Below are positions 1 through 8,088 of a DNA stretch of 64,000 nucleotides, piece after piece (position 1 is the stretch's first letter; each line of letters begins with the position of its first letter). The notes beneath the pieces are model-generated. The model saw only the letters and a program-made list of their open reading frames with translations. It had not been told where the DNA came from and searched no databases. Source of the stretch: Streptomyces sp. D2-8 (GTDB lineage Bacteria > Actinomycetota > Actinomycetes > Streptomycetales > Streptomycetaceae); NCBI RefSeq assembly GCF_023184515.1, contig NZ_JAAHBP010000022.1:62001-126000 (forward strand). The letters are read 5' to 3'. Made by a program: the position numbers and the translations under genes.

Positions 1-799
1 GGATCCGCCACTGGTGCTCGGCATCCGTGGGGCCGTTCAGCGCCAGGTAGGTGCCGTGCGCGCGTTCACCGAGGTCCCAGCGCCAGCCGGCCGGGGACTC
101 GACCTGCCACGCCCAGGCCCGGGCGCCGTCCCGCTCGGTCAGCGCGCCCATGGCCAGATGGCCGTCGGTGGGCCAGCTGCCGCGCCCGGTGAGGGCGAGG
201 GCGGCCCGGCTGTCGTGCTCGTGGACGTCCGTGTTGATGTCGGCGACGCACGCGCGCAGCGGCTCGGTGTACCAACGGCATTCGGCGAGCCAGTCGTTGC
301 GTGCCCGATGGACGTCGAGGGCGTCCGGGGCGGGCAGTCCGCCGAGCAGCAGGCTGCTGACGGACTGGACGACCAGCGGCTCGCGGCCGTCGTTGCGCAG
401 CCGGACGCGGGAGCGCAGGACGGGCAGGCCGGCGGGTGAGCCGAGTTCGGCGAAGGCGGTCAACCCGGTGTCAGGGTCGTGGAGTTCGACGGTCAGTCGT
501 TCCCAGCCGTCGCGGCTGCCGGTGCGGTGGGCGCGGTAGGCGAGCCGCGCGCCGAAGGCCGTGCCGGTGAAGCGGGGGCCGGACCAGCCGCTGCCGTGGC
601 CGAGGGCGGTGAGTTCCACCAGCGGCAGCCCGGTCTGCGGGGCGGCTCGGCGGGCGTCGTCGGGGTGTGCCAGCCGGACCAGTCGCGGTGTCCCGTCGGC
701 GGCGACGGCGAACCGGGCGTCGAGCGCCTCGTGCCCCCAAGTGAACTCGCCCTGCCGCCGGTTGGAGGCCATGTGCGCCGCATCCGCCGTGCCGGTCAA
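1..799 (-). CDS. GH36-type alpha-galactosidase, N-terminal part (runs off the window)
   Basis: The 266 visible residues read as the N-terminal beta-sandwich of a GH36 alpha-galactosidase, which removes terminal alpha-galactose from oligosaccharides. Recognisable stretches are FTWGHEALDARF near the start, a TELTALGHGSGWSGPRF-like segment and RWDLGERAHGTYLALNGPTD before the edge. The catalytic barrel and its two aspartates lie outside the window. I chose the TTG at 799 because AGGAGGGGG sits 4-9 bases before it; an ATG at 772 is in frame but has no Shine-Dalgarno. No signal peptide is visible, so it is probably cytoplasmic. It is divergent from the LacI gene at 906 and is likely that regulator's target. 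Confidence 0.75.
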   Translation of the reverse strand, partial: MTGTADAAHMASNRRQGEFTWGHEALDARFAVAADGTPRLVRLAHPDDARRAAPQTGLPLVELTALGHGSGWSGPRFTGTAFGARLAYRAHRTGSRDGWERLTVELHDPDTGLTAFAELGSPAGLPVLRSRVRLRNDGREPLVVQSVSSLLLGGLPAPDALDVHRARNDWLAECRWYTEPLRACVADINTDVHEHDSRAALALTGRGSWPTDGHLAMGALTERDGARAWAWQVESPAGWRWDLGERAHGTYLALNGPTDAEHQWRI

Positions 800-870
800 G
801 GTGCTCCCCCTCCTGGCCCCGCCCCGTTGCCGGGGAGCGGAGGTCCGCGTGAATCCCTCGTTACGGTCTC

Positions 871-924
871 TTGACGACCCGAGTGTGACCGGTCACAATC
901 CTGGCATGAATGTGACCGGTCACA
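871..924 (+). promoter_or_regulatory. Promoter with twin LacI-type operators
   Basis: A 14-bp perfect palindrome, TGTGACCGGTCACA, occurs at 884-897 and again at 911-924, 27 bp apart. The first overlaps a promoter (TTGACG at 871-876, 17-bp spacer, CACAAT at 894-899); the second lies inside the first codons of the regulator gene. The predicted transcription start falls on or next to the A of the ATG at 906, so the mRNA would be leaderless. This fits autorepression by the LacI protein and control of the divergent alpha-galactosidase. Confidence 0.7.
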
Positions 925-1949
925 CAAGACGCCCGGCGAGCATCAGGGACGTCGCCACGGCCGCCGGGGTCTCGTACCAGACGGTCTCGCGGGTGATCAA
1001 CGGCCATCCCAGCGTCCGGCCGTCCACCCGGGAGCGGGTGCTCGCCGCCATCGAGGAGCTGGGCTTCCGGCGCAACGCCACCGCCCTCGCTCTGGCCAGC
1101 GGACGCACCCGCACCGTGACCGTGCTCACCGCGAACACCACCCACTACGGCTACGCCTCGATCCTTCAGGGCATCGAGGAGTCCGCCCGCGCCGCGTCCT
1201 ACGCCGTGGGGATCGGCGTGCTGGAATCCGCCGAGGACGCGGCCGTCGCCGCCGAGGTGCAGCGAGCGGCGGACACGGGCGGCGGGATCGTCGTGATCGC
1301 CTACGATCCGGCCGGTGTGCGGGCGCTGGGAGCCGTGCCCGCCGGGCTGCCGGTCGTGGGCGTGGTCGAGACCCCGGCGAGTCCGCCCGGCGGCGAGAGC
1401 CCCTGGGTGTGGACCGACGACCGCGAGGCCGCCTACCAGGCGACCCGCCATCTGCTCTCCCTGGGCCACCGGACCGTGCACTACGTCGCCATCCCCTCCA
1501 GCACCCGCCGCACCAGCGCCCGCACCAGCGGCTGGCGGCAGGCACTGAAGGAGGCAGGCGCCCCGGAACCCCGCCCGGTGCAGAGCAGTTGGGGACCGGC
1601 GGGCGGTCACGCGGCGGCGCTGGAGCTGGCGCGGGACCCTTCCGTCACCGCGATCCTGTGCGGCAACGACGACCTCGCGCTCGGCGTGCTCCGCGCCCTG
1701 CACGAGACGGGCCGCGCGGTGCCGGGCGAGGTCAGCGTGGCCGGGTTCGACGACGCCCCGCACTCCGCCTTCCTCACCCCGTCCCTGACGACCGTACGCC
1801 TGGACTTCACCGGCCTCGGCCGGGCCGCGTTCGCCCTGCTGCACGGCGCGCTGGAGGAGTCCGCACCGGTCGCCCCGCACCCCGTGTCCGTACCGGAACT
1901 GGTGGTGCGGGAGAGCTCGGGGCCGCCTCCACCTCCCACCCTCGAATGA
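906..1949 (+). CDS. LacI-family sugar-responsive repressor
   Basis: A 347-residue LacI/GalR repressor. Residues 12-60 form the DNA-binding headpiece (ASIRDVATAAGVSYQTVSRV, then the hinge helix ending in ALASGRTRTV). The rest is the periplasmic-binding-protein-like effector domain, with the usual CGNDDLALGVLRAL and VAGFDDAP segments near the C-terminus. The ATG at 906 has no Shine-Dalgarno but sits 7 bases after a -10 box, consistent with a leaderless transcript. The neighbours (GH36 galactosidase, sugar permease remnant, secreted glycosidase) make a galactoside or other plant-type oligosaccharide a reasonable effector, but that is inference. Confidence 0.92.
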   Translation: MNVTGHTRRPASIRDVATAAGVSYQTVSRVINGHPSVRPSTRERVLAAIEELGFRRNATALALASGRTRTVTVLTANTTHYGYASILQGIEESARAASYAVGIGVLESAEDAAVAAEVQRAADTGGGIVVIAYDPAGVRALGAVPAGLPVVGVVETPASPPGGESPWVWTDDREAAYQATRHLLSLGHRTVHYVAIPSSTRRTSARTSGWRQALKEAGAPEPRPVQSSWGPAGGHAAALELARDPSVTAILCGNDDLALGVLRALHETGRAVPGEVSVAGFDDAPHSAFLTPSLTTVRLDFTGLGRAAFALLHGALEESAPVAPHPVSVPELVVRESSGPPPPPTLE

Positions 1950-2028
1950 ACAGCCCCTGAGAGCAGAGCAGTTGCGAGTCTCCTTCCTGAACCGAACCCC
2001 GCACCCTGCTCGGAAAGGCACGAGTTGA

Positions 2029-2425
2029 CCTCTTCCCCGCTCGTGGACGAGGGGGATTCCTACGGCTCGCGCCGCGGGGTTCCCCCTGGAGCTGGAGGAG
2101 GCGGCCCGGATGGACGGGGCGTCACCGGCCCGGGTCTTCCGGCGGATCGTCCTGCCCCTGCTCCGGCCGGTCATCGCCACCGCCACGATCATGGTGATGC
2201 TCTACGCCTGGAGCGACGTCTTCTACGCGTTCTTCGTCCTCGGCGGCGGAGACCGGGCGACCCTGCCGCTCAACCTCTACCAGGTCGCCAGCGCCCAAGC
2301 TCTACCTCGACAACTGGCATCTCGTCTTCGCGTACGTCGTGGTGATGAGCCTGCCCATGGTCGCCGTGTTCCTCGTCGGCCAGCGAAAGATCGTGTCCGG
2401 AATCACCAGTGGAGCCGTCAAGTGA
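2029..2425 (+). pseudogene. Remnant of a carbohydrate ABC permease (MalG type), truncated and frameshifted
   Basis: Only the last third of a MalG-like inner-membrane permease remains. The EAA loop is intact (ELEEAARMDGASPARVFRRI), followed by a membrane segment VIATATIMVMLYAWSDVFYA. After VASAQ, near 2290-2297, the frame shifts by one base; the rest, KLYLDNWHLVFAYVVVMSLP and the usual C-terminal tail ending in GITSGAVK, continues in the next frame to a TGA at 2423-2425. The N-terminal membrane helices are absent, and upstream there is a TTG with a GGAAAGG element that looks like the start of a different deleted gene. Substrate-binding protein and partner permease are missing too, so a deletion removed most of the transporter. 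Confidence 0.8.
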
Positions 2426-2441
2426 CTGGAGGTCCAGCAGC

Positions 2442-4982
2442 GTGAGCACCCCCACCCGCACGAGATCCCGTACCGGAACCGCCCTGTTCACAGCACTACT
2501 TGGAGCAGTCGCCATGGCAGCCACCCTCCCCGCGGCCGGTCCCGCGGCAGCCGCAGCCGCCCCGCAACGCCTCGCCGTCGACCTGGGCGCCTCCGAGGGC
2601 CCGGTGATGCTCGGCGCCAACGGCTCCCTGTACGGGCTCAGCGACGACGGGGTGCCCAGTGACGCCGTGATGGAGCCACTGAAGATCACCAGCGTCTCGC
2701 AGAAGCCGGAGGGCGGCGCCCAGCACCCCAACGGCGACGCGCTCACGGTCTCCACATCGTTCTTCCGCACCGGCGGCGGCGAGATCAACGTGATGATGCA
2801 GGACATCTACGCCAAGTGGCCGTACGAGGACCTCGGCATCGACGACTACCTGCCCAAGGTCGACAAGATCGTCAAGGAGATTTCGGCCGCCCCGAACAGC
2901 GACCGCTTCGTCTACATCCCGTTCAACGAGCCCGACCAGATCTGGTACGAACTCGACGTCGCCGACCAGGCCCAGTACGAGAAGAACCGCGACCGGTTCT
3001 TCAAGGACTGGAAGACGGTGTACCAGCGCATCCGCGCGATCGACCCGGACGCGCGGATCGCCGGCCCCAACGAGGCCGCCTACCACACCCGCCTGCTGAA
3101 GGACTTCCTCGCCTTCGCCAAGCGGGAGAACGTACTGCCCCAGATCATGACCTGGCACGAACTCGGCTCCGGCTCCCTGCGCGACTTCCAGGCGCATCAC
3201 GACGACTACCGCGCGCTGGAGCGCGAGGCGGGCATCGCCCCGCTGAAGATCAACATCGATGAGTACGCCAACCGCCGCGACCTGTCCGTGCCCGGGCAGC
3301 TCGTGCAGTGGGTGTCGATGTTCGAACGCAACAAGGTGTACGCCAACATGGCGTACTGGGACGCCGCCGGGAATCTCAGCGGCCATGTGGTGCGCTCGAA
3401 CATCCCCAACGGCGGCTGGTGGCTGTTCCGCTGGTACGCGGGCCTGACCGGGAACACCGTGCAGGTGACGCCGCCGCAGCCGAACACCATCGACACCCTC
3501 CAGGGTGTCGCCTCCCTGGACACCTCCCGCCGCCAGGCCCAGGTGCTGCTCGGCGGCAGCGACGGCGACTCGGACGTGGTCGTGCGCAACGTCCCGCGAT
3601 CCGTCTTCGGCCGTACGGTCACCGCGACCGTCGCCGAGGCCGCCTGGTCGGGGTACGAGGGGCAGCACGCGGCTCCGCGGGTCCTGGCGCGCACCAAGGT
3701 GAAGGTCGCGGAGGACGGTTCGGCGACCGTACCGCTGCGCGGTCCGCACAAGATGTCGGCGTACCGCATCGTCCTCACCCCCGGCGGCTCGGGCACCCCG
3801 TCCGCCGCCTCCGTCCCGTGGTCGGCGTCGTACGAGGCCGAGGACGCGGCCATCACCGACGGCACGGTCTACACCCAGGGCACGGTGAGCAACGCCAACG
3901 GCTACGCGGCCTCCGGAACCAAGGACGTCGGCTCCCTCAACCAGCCCGGCAGCAAGATCGCGTTCACGGTGAACGTGCCGAAGGACGGCACCTACGACCT
4001 GGCGATCCTCTACGGCAACCAGTCCGGCGGCCCCGCCACGCAGAAGCTGATCGTCGACGGCGCCGACCCGGTGACGGTCACCTACCCCTCCACCGAGAAC
4101 TGGACCTACCGCGCGAAGAAGGACGTCAGCGTCCGACTGACCGCCGGGACACACCAGTTGGTGCTGTCCAAGGGCGACGCCGAGGTCACGCTCGACCGGA
4201 TCGGCCTGACGACCCGCACCGGCGCGGCCTCCGCGTCGTACGAGGCCACCCTGGCGGACATCAGCGGCAGGCCGTCGTACGACTACTCGTCCTCGGCCGG
4301 CGTGGGCACGGGCGCCCTGGTGCTGCGCCCGGGTGACAAGGCCGTCTTCGACGTCTACGCCCCGCGCGACGGCTACTACACGGTGACCCCGCGGACCTCG
4401 GCGGCGGTGAAGCTCGCCCTGCACGGCGAGACGGTCACCGCGGCGCCCGGCCGCCCGCTGCGCCTGTACCTCGTCGCGGGCAACAACCGGGTCGCCATGA
4501 CGTCGGGCCACGCCGCCGTCCGCTCCCTCGACGTCTCCGGCGACGGCTCGGCCGCGGGCACCCTCTCCTACGAGGGCGCCTCGGCCACGCTCGGGGGCGG
4601 CGCCAGGCTCGTCGACTCGCCGCACGCATCCGCCGGCTCGTACATCGGCCGGCTGGGCAACAGCCCCTCCAGCACCGCCGAGTTCACGGTCGACGCACCC
4701 AGGTCCGGCCGCTATCTGCTGGTCGTCCACTACGCCCACAACGACCGCCGGGACAACGGCCACGCCTACAACACGGACATCATGTCCCGTACGGCGGACA
4801 TCGAGGTCGGGGGTGCCGCGGCGCGGAAGGTCACCTTCAAGAACACCTGGAGCTGGGACGACTACTGGACGGTCGGCGTCCCGGTCGACCTGGCGAAGGG
4901 CCCGAACAACGTGACGTTCGGCAACGCCGGTGCCTGGGCGCCGAACATCGACCGGATCGAGCTGGGCCGGGTCGTGGGCTGA
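2442..4982 (+). CDS. Secreted clan GH-A (GH39-like) glycosidase with C-terminal carbohydrate-binding domains
   Basis: An 846-residue exported protein. GTG at 2442 is preceded by GGAGG and gives a Sec signal peptide (basic start, hydrophobic core LFTALLGAVAMAATL, Ala-rich cleavage region near residue 40). Residues 50-400 look like a TIM barrel of clan GH-A: the acid/base motif is FNEPDQ (Glu163) and a second glutamate in NIDEYA (Glu274) would be the nucleophile. Two beta-sandwich modules of CBM6/CBM35 type follow (about 456-590, starting SASYEAEDAAITDG, and about 704-846, starting LSYEGASATLGG). The exact GH family and substrate cannot be fixed by eye; GH39-like xylosidase or a relative is my best guess. 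Confidence 0.7.
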   Translation: MSTPTRTRSRTGTALFTALLGAVAMAATLPAAGPAAAAAAPQRLAVDLGASEGPVMLGANGSLYGLSDDGVPSDAVMEPLKITSVSQKPEGGAQHPNGDALTVSTSFFRTGGGEINVMMQDIYAKWPYEDLGIDDYLPKVDKIVKEISAAPNSDRFVYIPFNEPDQIWYELDVADQAQYEKNRDRFFKDWKTVYQRIRAIDPDARIAGPNEAAYHTRLLKDFLAFAKRENVLPQIMTWHELGSGSLRDFQAHHDDYRALEREAGIAPLKINIDEYANRRDLSVPGQLVQWVSMFERNKVYANMAYWDAAGNLSGHVVRSNIPNGGWWLFRWYAGLTGNTVQVTPPQPNTIDTLQGVASLDTSRRQAQVLLGGSDGDSDVVVRNVPRSVFGRTVTATVAEAAWSGYEGQHAAPRVLARTKVKVAEDGSATVPLRGPHKMSAYRIVLTPGGSGTPSAASVPWSASYEAEDAAITDGTVYTQGTVSNANGYAASGTKDVGSLNQPGSKIAFTVNVPKDGTYDLAILYGNQSGGPATQKLIVDGADPVTVTYPSTENWTYRAKKDVSVRLTAGTHQLVLSKGDAEVTLDRIGLTTRTGAASASYEATLADISGRPSYDYSSSAGVGTGALVLRPGDKAVFDVYAPRDGYYTVTPRTSAAVKLALHGETVTAAPGRPLRLYLVAGNNRVAMTSGHAAVRSLDVSGDGSAAGTLSYEGASATLGGGARLVDSPHASAGSYIGRLGNSPSSTAEFTVDAPRSGRYLLVVHYAHNDRRDNGHAYNTDIMSRTADIEVGGAAARKVTFKNTWSWDDYWTVGVPVDLAKGPNNVTFGNAGAWAPNIDRIELGRVVG

Positions 4983-5024
4983 AAACCCCGTACGCAACTG
5001 CTGACATCGGGTCAGCGGGCTCTG

Positions 5025-5059
5025 GTGCCGCGGTCCGCCGTGGAGGCGGACCGCGGCAC
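5025..5059. terminator. Strong hairpin between convergent genes
   Basis: A perfect 15-bp stem (GTGCCGCGGTCCGCC and its complement) with a GTGGA loop lies between the stop codons of the secreted glycosidase and the M56 peptidase. It has no T-run, as is common in Streptomyces, and could end transcription in both directions. Confidence 0.8.
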
Positions 5060-5090
5060 TGGGAGGTGGTGCGCAGCGCGCCGCGGTCCC

Positions 5091-6080
5091 TCAGAGCGGC
5101 GTCGCCGCGTGGAGGATGAGGACCATCGTCACCGCCGAGTTCGCGGAGGACATCGCCGAGACGGCCGTTCCCGCGGCCGCGCCCCACGCCGCCAGTCCGA
5201 CCGCCGTGAAGGCCGGAGGCCACTGGCGCACGGCGGGGGCCGGGCCGAGCAGTGCCGCCACCCGGCGCGGCACCGGACCGGGAGCGGCGAGTCCTGCGAG
5301 CGTGGGCAGCGGGGTGCCCCGCGAGACGAGCGCGGCCGTGCCGATCGCCCTCGCCACCGTGCGACGGCTGCCGACCGCCCGGGCCGCCTCCTCGTCCGCC
5401 CACCGCTCCGCCGTGTACGCCACGGCGGTGCGCAGCGGCCGCAGGAACGGGTTGGCGCGGGCCGCCAGCTGCACGGCGAGCAGGAAGCGGTCGTGACGTG
5501 CGGCGAGGTGCGCCCTCTCGTGGGCGAACAGAGCGCGCCGCTCGGCCGGGCGGAGCCTCTCCAGCAGGGCCGTGGTCACCACGACACGGCCACGCCCCCC
5601 GCGCGGGCCCCGGCCGTCGGCCCCGGCTCGCGGCACACCACGGCCGCGGCGCCCCCCGGGCGGCAACGCGTACGCGTAGGGCACGGCGTCGGGCAGCACC
5701 GCCACCTCCGTACCGCGCAGCCCGGCCAGCGCGCGATGCGCCCGACGGCGCACCCGGCCGTGCCGCCGCACCGTCCGGGCACAGGCGACAACCACCGCGC
5801 ACAGCGCGGGAATCGCGGCCTTGCCCACGACCTCGTCGTACGGCACCGCCGCCCGCACCTCGGGGTCGGACCAGCCGTCGGGCAGCGGGTTGCCGGGCAG
5901 TTGGGCGGTGCCGACCACCATCACCAGCGCCAGGCACACCGTGCTGCACAGCGCCAGCACCACGGCCAGCACCGTCAGCAGCCGGGTGGCGGTGCGCGGA
6001 TGCAGATGCTGTTCGGCCAGGCGGGCGACCGGCCAGGCAGTGAGCGGCAGGATCAGTGGCAGAAAGACGAAGACCCCCAT
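5091..6080 (-). CDS. M56-family membrane metallopeptidase (BlaR1/MecR1-like, no sensor domain)
   Basis: A 329-residue integral membrane protein with hydrophobic segments near residues 3-20, 36-57, 88-100 and at the C-terminus. The zinc-binding HExxH is HERAH at 187-191, with a downstream glutamate in AERWADEEA. The family cleaves partner repressors after sensing cell-wall or other stress. This copy lacks the extracellular penicillin-binding sensor domain of BlaR1, as is usual for actinomycete members. It lies 6 bp downstream of the blaI-like gene on the same strand, so the two form an operon; its natural target is probably that repressor. Confidence 0.88.
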   Translation of the reverse strand: MGVFVFLPLILPLTAWPVARLAEQHLHPRTATRLLTVLAVVLALCSTVCLALVMVVGTAQLPGNPLPDGWSDPEVRAAVPYDEVVGKAAIPALCAVVVACARTVRRHGRVRRRAHRALAGLRGTEVAVLPDAVPYAYALPPGGRRGRGVPRAGADGRGPRGGRGRVVVTTALLERLRPAERRALFAHERAHLAARHDRFLLAVQLAARANPFLRPLRTAVAYTAERWADEEAARAVGSRRTVARAIGTAALVSRGTPLPTLAGLAAPGPVPRRVAALLGPAPAVRQWPPAFTAVGLAAWGAAAGTAVSAMSSANSAVTMVLILHAATPL

Positions 6081-6086
6081 GAGGCT

Positions 6087-6473
6087 TCAGTCTTCCCCTT
6101 CGCTCTGGGCCTGATCCAGCAGGTCGCGCAGCAGCTGCTCCTCGTCCGGGCCGAGGCCGGTGACGAAGCTGGCCAGCACGGCCCCGCGGTCGCTCTCGGC
6201 GTCCAGCACCTTGCGCATCTTGCGGGCGGCCAGGCCCGCCTGGTCCGAGGACGGCGTCCAGGCGAAGGACCGGCCGACCCGCTCCCGGGTGACCGCGCCC
6301 TTGCCCAGCAGCCGGGTCAGGATCGTGATCACCGTCGTGTACGCGAGGTCACCGCCGAGGCGTTCCTGCACCCAGCCGGCCGTCGCCGGGCCGTCCGCCT
6401 CCCGCAGCGCCGACAGCACCAGCGCCTCCAGCTCGCCCTGTCCCCGCCGGGGACGCTGCCCGGAATCCGTCAC
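6087..6473 (-). CDS. BlaI/MecI/CopY-family repressor
   Basis: A 128-residue winged-helix repressor. The N-terminal half (GELEALVLSALREADGPATA, then TTVITILTRLLGKGAVTRER) is the DNA-binding domain and the C-terminal half a helical dimerisation region where the family is cleaved for induction. It forms an operon with the following M56 peptidase gene. A CTACA-TTGC-TGTAG palindrome 78 bp upstream is the likely operator and is shared with the divergent terD. No beta-lactamase or penicillin-binding protein gene is adjacent. Confidence 0.93.
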   Translation of the reverse strand: MTDSGQRPRRGQGELEALVLSALREADGPATAGWVQERLGGDLAYTTVITILTRLLGKGAVTRERVGRSFAWTPSSDQAGLAARKMRKVLDAESDRGAVLASFVTGLGPDEEQLLRDLLDQAQSEGED

Positions 6474-6550
6474 CGTCCTGCCTCCCTTTCGCCGCCCTGC
6501 GTTGCCCTTGCGGACATCGTATAGATCCGCCGATCCGATCCCACCTGCTT

Positions 6551-6564
6551 CTACATTGCTGTAG
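6551..6564. promoter_or_regulatory. Putative BlaI operator
   Basis: CTACATTGCTGTAG is a perfect inverted repeat of CTACA around a 4-bp centre, matching the TACA/TGTA half-sites bound by BlaI-type repressors. It lies in the intergenic space between blaI-like and terD, 54 bp from the terD start, so one repressor could control both directions. Confidence 0.6.
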
Positions 6565-6617
6565 ATTTCAGAATGTCATCCCCTCACACACGTCAAGCGC
6601 TCAAGAAGGAGTACCTC

Positions 6618-7193
6618 GTGGGAGTTTCCCTGTCCAAGGGCGGCAACGTCTCGCTCAGCAAGGAGGCGCCGGGTCTCACCGCCGTCCTGGTCGGTCTGGG
6701 CTGGGACGTGCGCACGACCACCGGCACCGACTACGACCTCGACGCCTCCGCCCTGCTCCTCGACGCCTCCGGCAAGGTCCCCTCGGACCAGCACTTCGTC
6801 TTCTACAACAACCTCACGAGCCCGGACGGTTCGGTCGAGCACACCGGCGACAACCTCACCGGTGAGGGCGAGGGCGACGACGAGTCCGTCAAGGTGAACC
6901 TCGCCGCCGTGCCCGCCGAGATCGACAAGATCGTGTTCCCGGTGTCCATCCACGACGCCGAGAACCGCGGCCAGAGCTTCGGCCAGGTCCGCAACGCCTT
7001 CATCCGGGTCGTCAACCAGGCGGGCGGCCAGGAGATCGCCCGCTACGACCTGTCCGAGGACGCCTCCACCGAGACCGCGATGGTCTTCGGAGAGCTCTAC
7101 CGCAGCGGCGCCGAGTGGAAGTTCCGCGCCGTCGGCCAGGGCTACGCCTCGGGTCTGGCCGGGATCGCCTCCGACTTCGGCGTCAGCGTCTGA
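6618..7193 (+). CDS. terD: TerD-family calcium-binding stress protein
   Basis: A 191-residue TerD domain protein starting at GTG 6618, with AAGGAG placed 7 bases before it. The typical start GVSLSKGGNVSLSKEAPGLT, the calcium-binding acidic loop DYDLDASALLL and the HTGDNLTGEGEGDDE segment are all present. The family is linked to tellurite and other stress resistance and to development in Streptomyces, though the biochemical activity is not settled. It is single here, not in a ter operon, and is followed by a strong hairpin. Control by the neighbouring BlaI repressor is inferred from the shared intergenic palindrome. Confidence 0.95.
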   Translation: MGVSLSKGGNVSLSKEAPGLTAVLVGLGWDVRTTTGTDYDLDASALLLDASGKVPSDQHFVFYNNLTSPDGSVEHTGDNLTGEGEGDDESVKVNLAAVPAEIDKIVFPVSIHDAENRGQSFGQVRNAFIRVVNQAGGQEIARYDLSEDASTETAMVFGELYRSGAEWKFRAVGQGYASGLAGIASDFGVSV

Positions 7194-7206
7194 CACGGAC
7201 CGACGT

Positions 7207-7242
7207 GCCGCCGGGCCCGCGTGTGTGGCCGGGCCCGGCGGC
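7207..7242 (+). terminator. Hairpin terminator after terD
   Basis: A perfect 13-bp GC-rich stem (GCCGCCGGGCCCG and complement) with a 10-base loop begins 14 bases after the terD stop codon. Confidence 0.8.
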
Positions 7243-7270
7243 CGCACCAGCGACCGAACCGGGAGCCCAT

Positions 7271-7837
7271 GTGACCGACCCGTCCCACCTCCGCCCGGAC
7301 GACCGCGCGGACTTCGAAGCCGTCCTGCGTCACGCGCCGGGCACCGCGGACATCCGTCGCGCCCTGGGCGCCGACCCGACCGGCCCGGCGGCAGCGCACC
7401 TGCGCGCCCACGCCCATGCCGATGACATCGCGGCGGCGGCCGAAGAGCCGTACCGCTCCGGTCTCGCCGTGCGCCGGGCCGCCCGGTACGAGGCGCGGGG
7501 TCCGCTCGGCCCGGGCCGTCTACCGCCGGCCCTCGCGGTGCTCACGCCGCTCGTCGCGATCACGTCCGCCGCGGCGCTGCTCCTGACCGGCGGACTGCTG
7601 CGCGTCGCCGACGCCGTCGGCCCGTTGCCCGGATCGCTCGTCGCGGCCGGCTGGACCCTGGCGCTCGTGGCGGCGGTGACCGGCCTCGTCCCGCTGGCCG
7701 CCCTGCTGCGCACGGCCCTGTGCCGGCACCCGGTGCCGCATCCCGAGACGGCGATCACGCTGCCGTGCTCCCCGCCCGATACGCTCACGCCGTGCCCGGC
7801 CCGGGCGAGAGAGGACAGGACACCATGTTCGGACTGA
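7271..7837 (+). CDS. Unrecognised two-helix membrane protein
   Basis: I do not recognise a family for this 188-residue protein. The first 85 residues are charged and soluble (DDRADFEAVLRHAPGTADIR). Two hydrophobic helices follow (LAVLTPLVAITSAAALLL and LVAAGWTLALVAAVTGLVPL), then a proline- and cysteine-containing tail. The GTG at 7271 has GGGAG about 7 bases upstream; the tail codes through the start of tatA, overlapping it by 13 bp, so the stop may have drifted. Its position suggests co-transcription with tatA. Confidence 0.65.
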   Translation: MTDPSHLRPDDRADFEAVLRHAPGTADIRRALGADPTGPAAAHLRAHAHADDIAAAAEEPYRSGLAVRRAARYEARGPLGPGRLPPALAVLTPLVAITSAAALLLTGGLLRVADAVGPLPGSLVAAGWTLALVAAVTGLVPLAALLRTALCRHPVPHPETAITLPCSPPDTLTPCPARAREDRTPCSD

Positions 7838-8076
7838 GCGAGCTCGCGATCATTCTCATCGTCGTCATAGCCGTCATCGGGATGAAGAAACTCCCCGAGC
7901 TGACCCGCTCGGCCGGCAAGGCGGCCCGCATCCTCAAGGCCGAGGCCCGCGCGGCGAAGGACGAGGAGGCCGGGACGGCCCCCGCGCCGCGGGTGGTCCA
8001 GGGCGAGATCATCCCGCCGGGCACCGGCACGACCCCGCCCGGTGCCCGGGCGGAGGGCACCCCGGACCACCCCTGA
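7825..8076 (+). CDS. tatA: TatA/TatE-family twin-arginine translocase subunit (orphan)
   Basis: An 83-residue TatA-type protein: short N-terminal FGLSELAIILIVVIAVIG membrane helix, hinge residues KKLPELTRS, then an amphipathic helix and a flexible proline-rich tail. Such subunits form the pore for export of folded proteins. AGGACAGGA precedes the ATG. No tatB or tatC is near, so it must work with a complex encoded elsewhere, as a second TatA paralogue. It converges on htpG with a 12-bp gap. Confidence 0.88.
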   Translation: MFGLSELAIILIVVIAVIGMKKLPELTRSAGKAARILKAEARAAKDEEAGTAPAPRVVQGEIIPPGTGTTPPGARAEGTPDHP

Positions 8077-8088
8077 TCCGCCCCGTGA

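Noticed and set aside
1..6. GGATCC at the first base as a cloning junction
   Set aside because: A single restriction-type hexamer occurs by chance in GC-rich DNA and the alpha-galactosidase frame continues through it.
2496..4997. Very long open frame antisense to the secreted glycosidase
   Set aside because: It has Val/Gly/Arg-rich translation with no motifs and mirrors the strongly biased codons of the real gene; an artefact of high GC.
5091..6473. Beta-lactam resistance operon
   Set aside because: The regulator and peptidase are present, but no beta-lactamase, penicillin-binding protein or sensor domain is encoded nearby.
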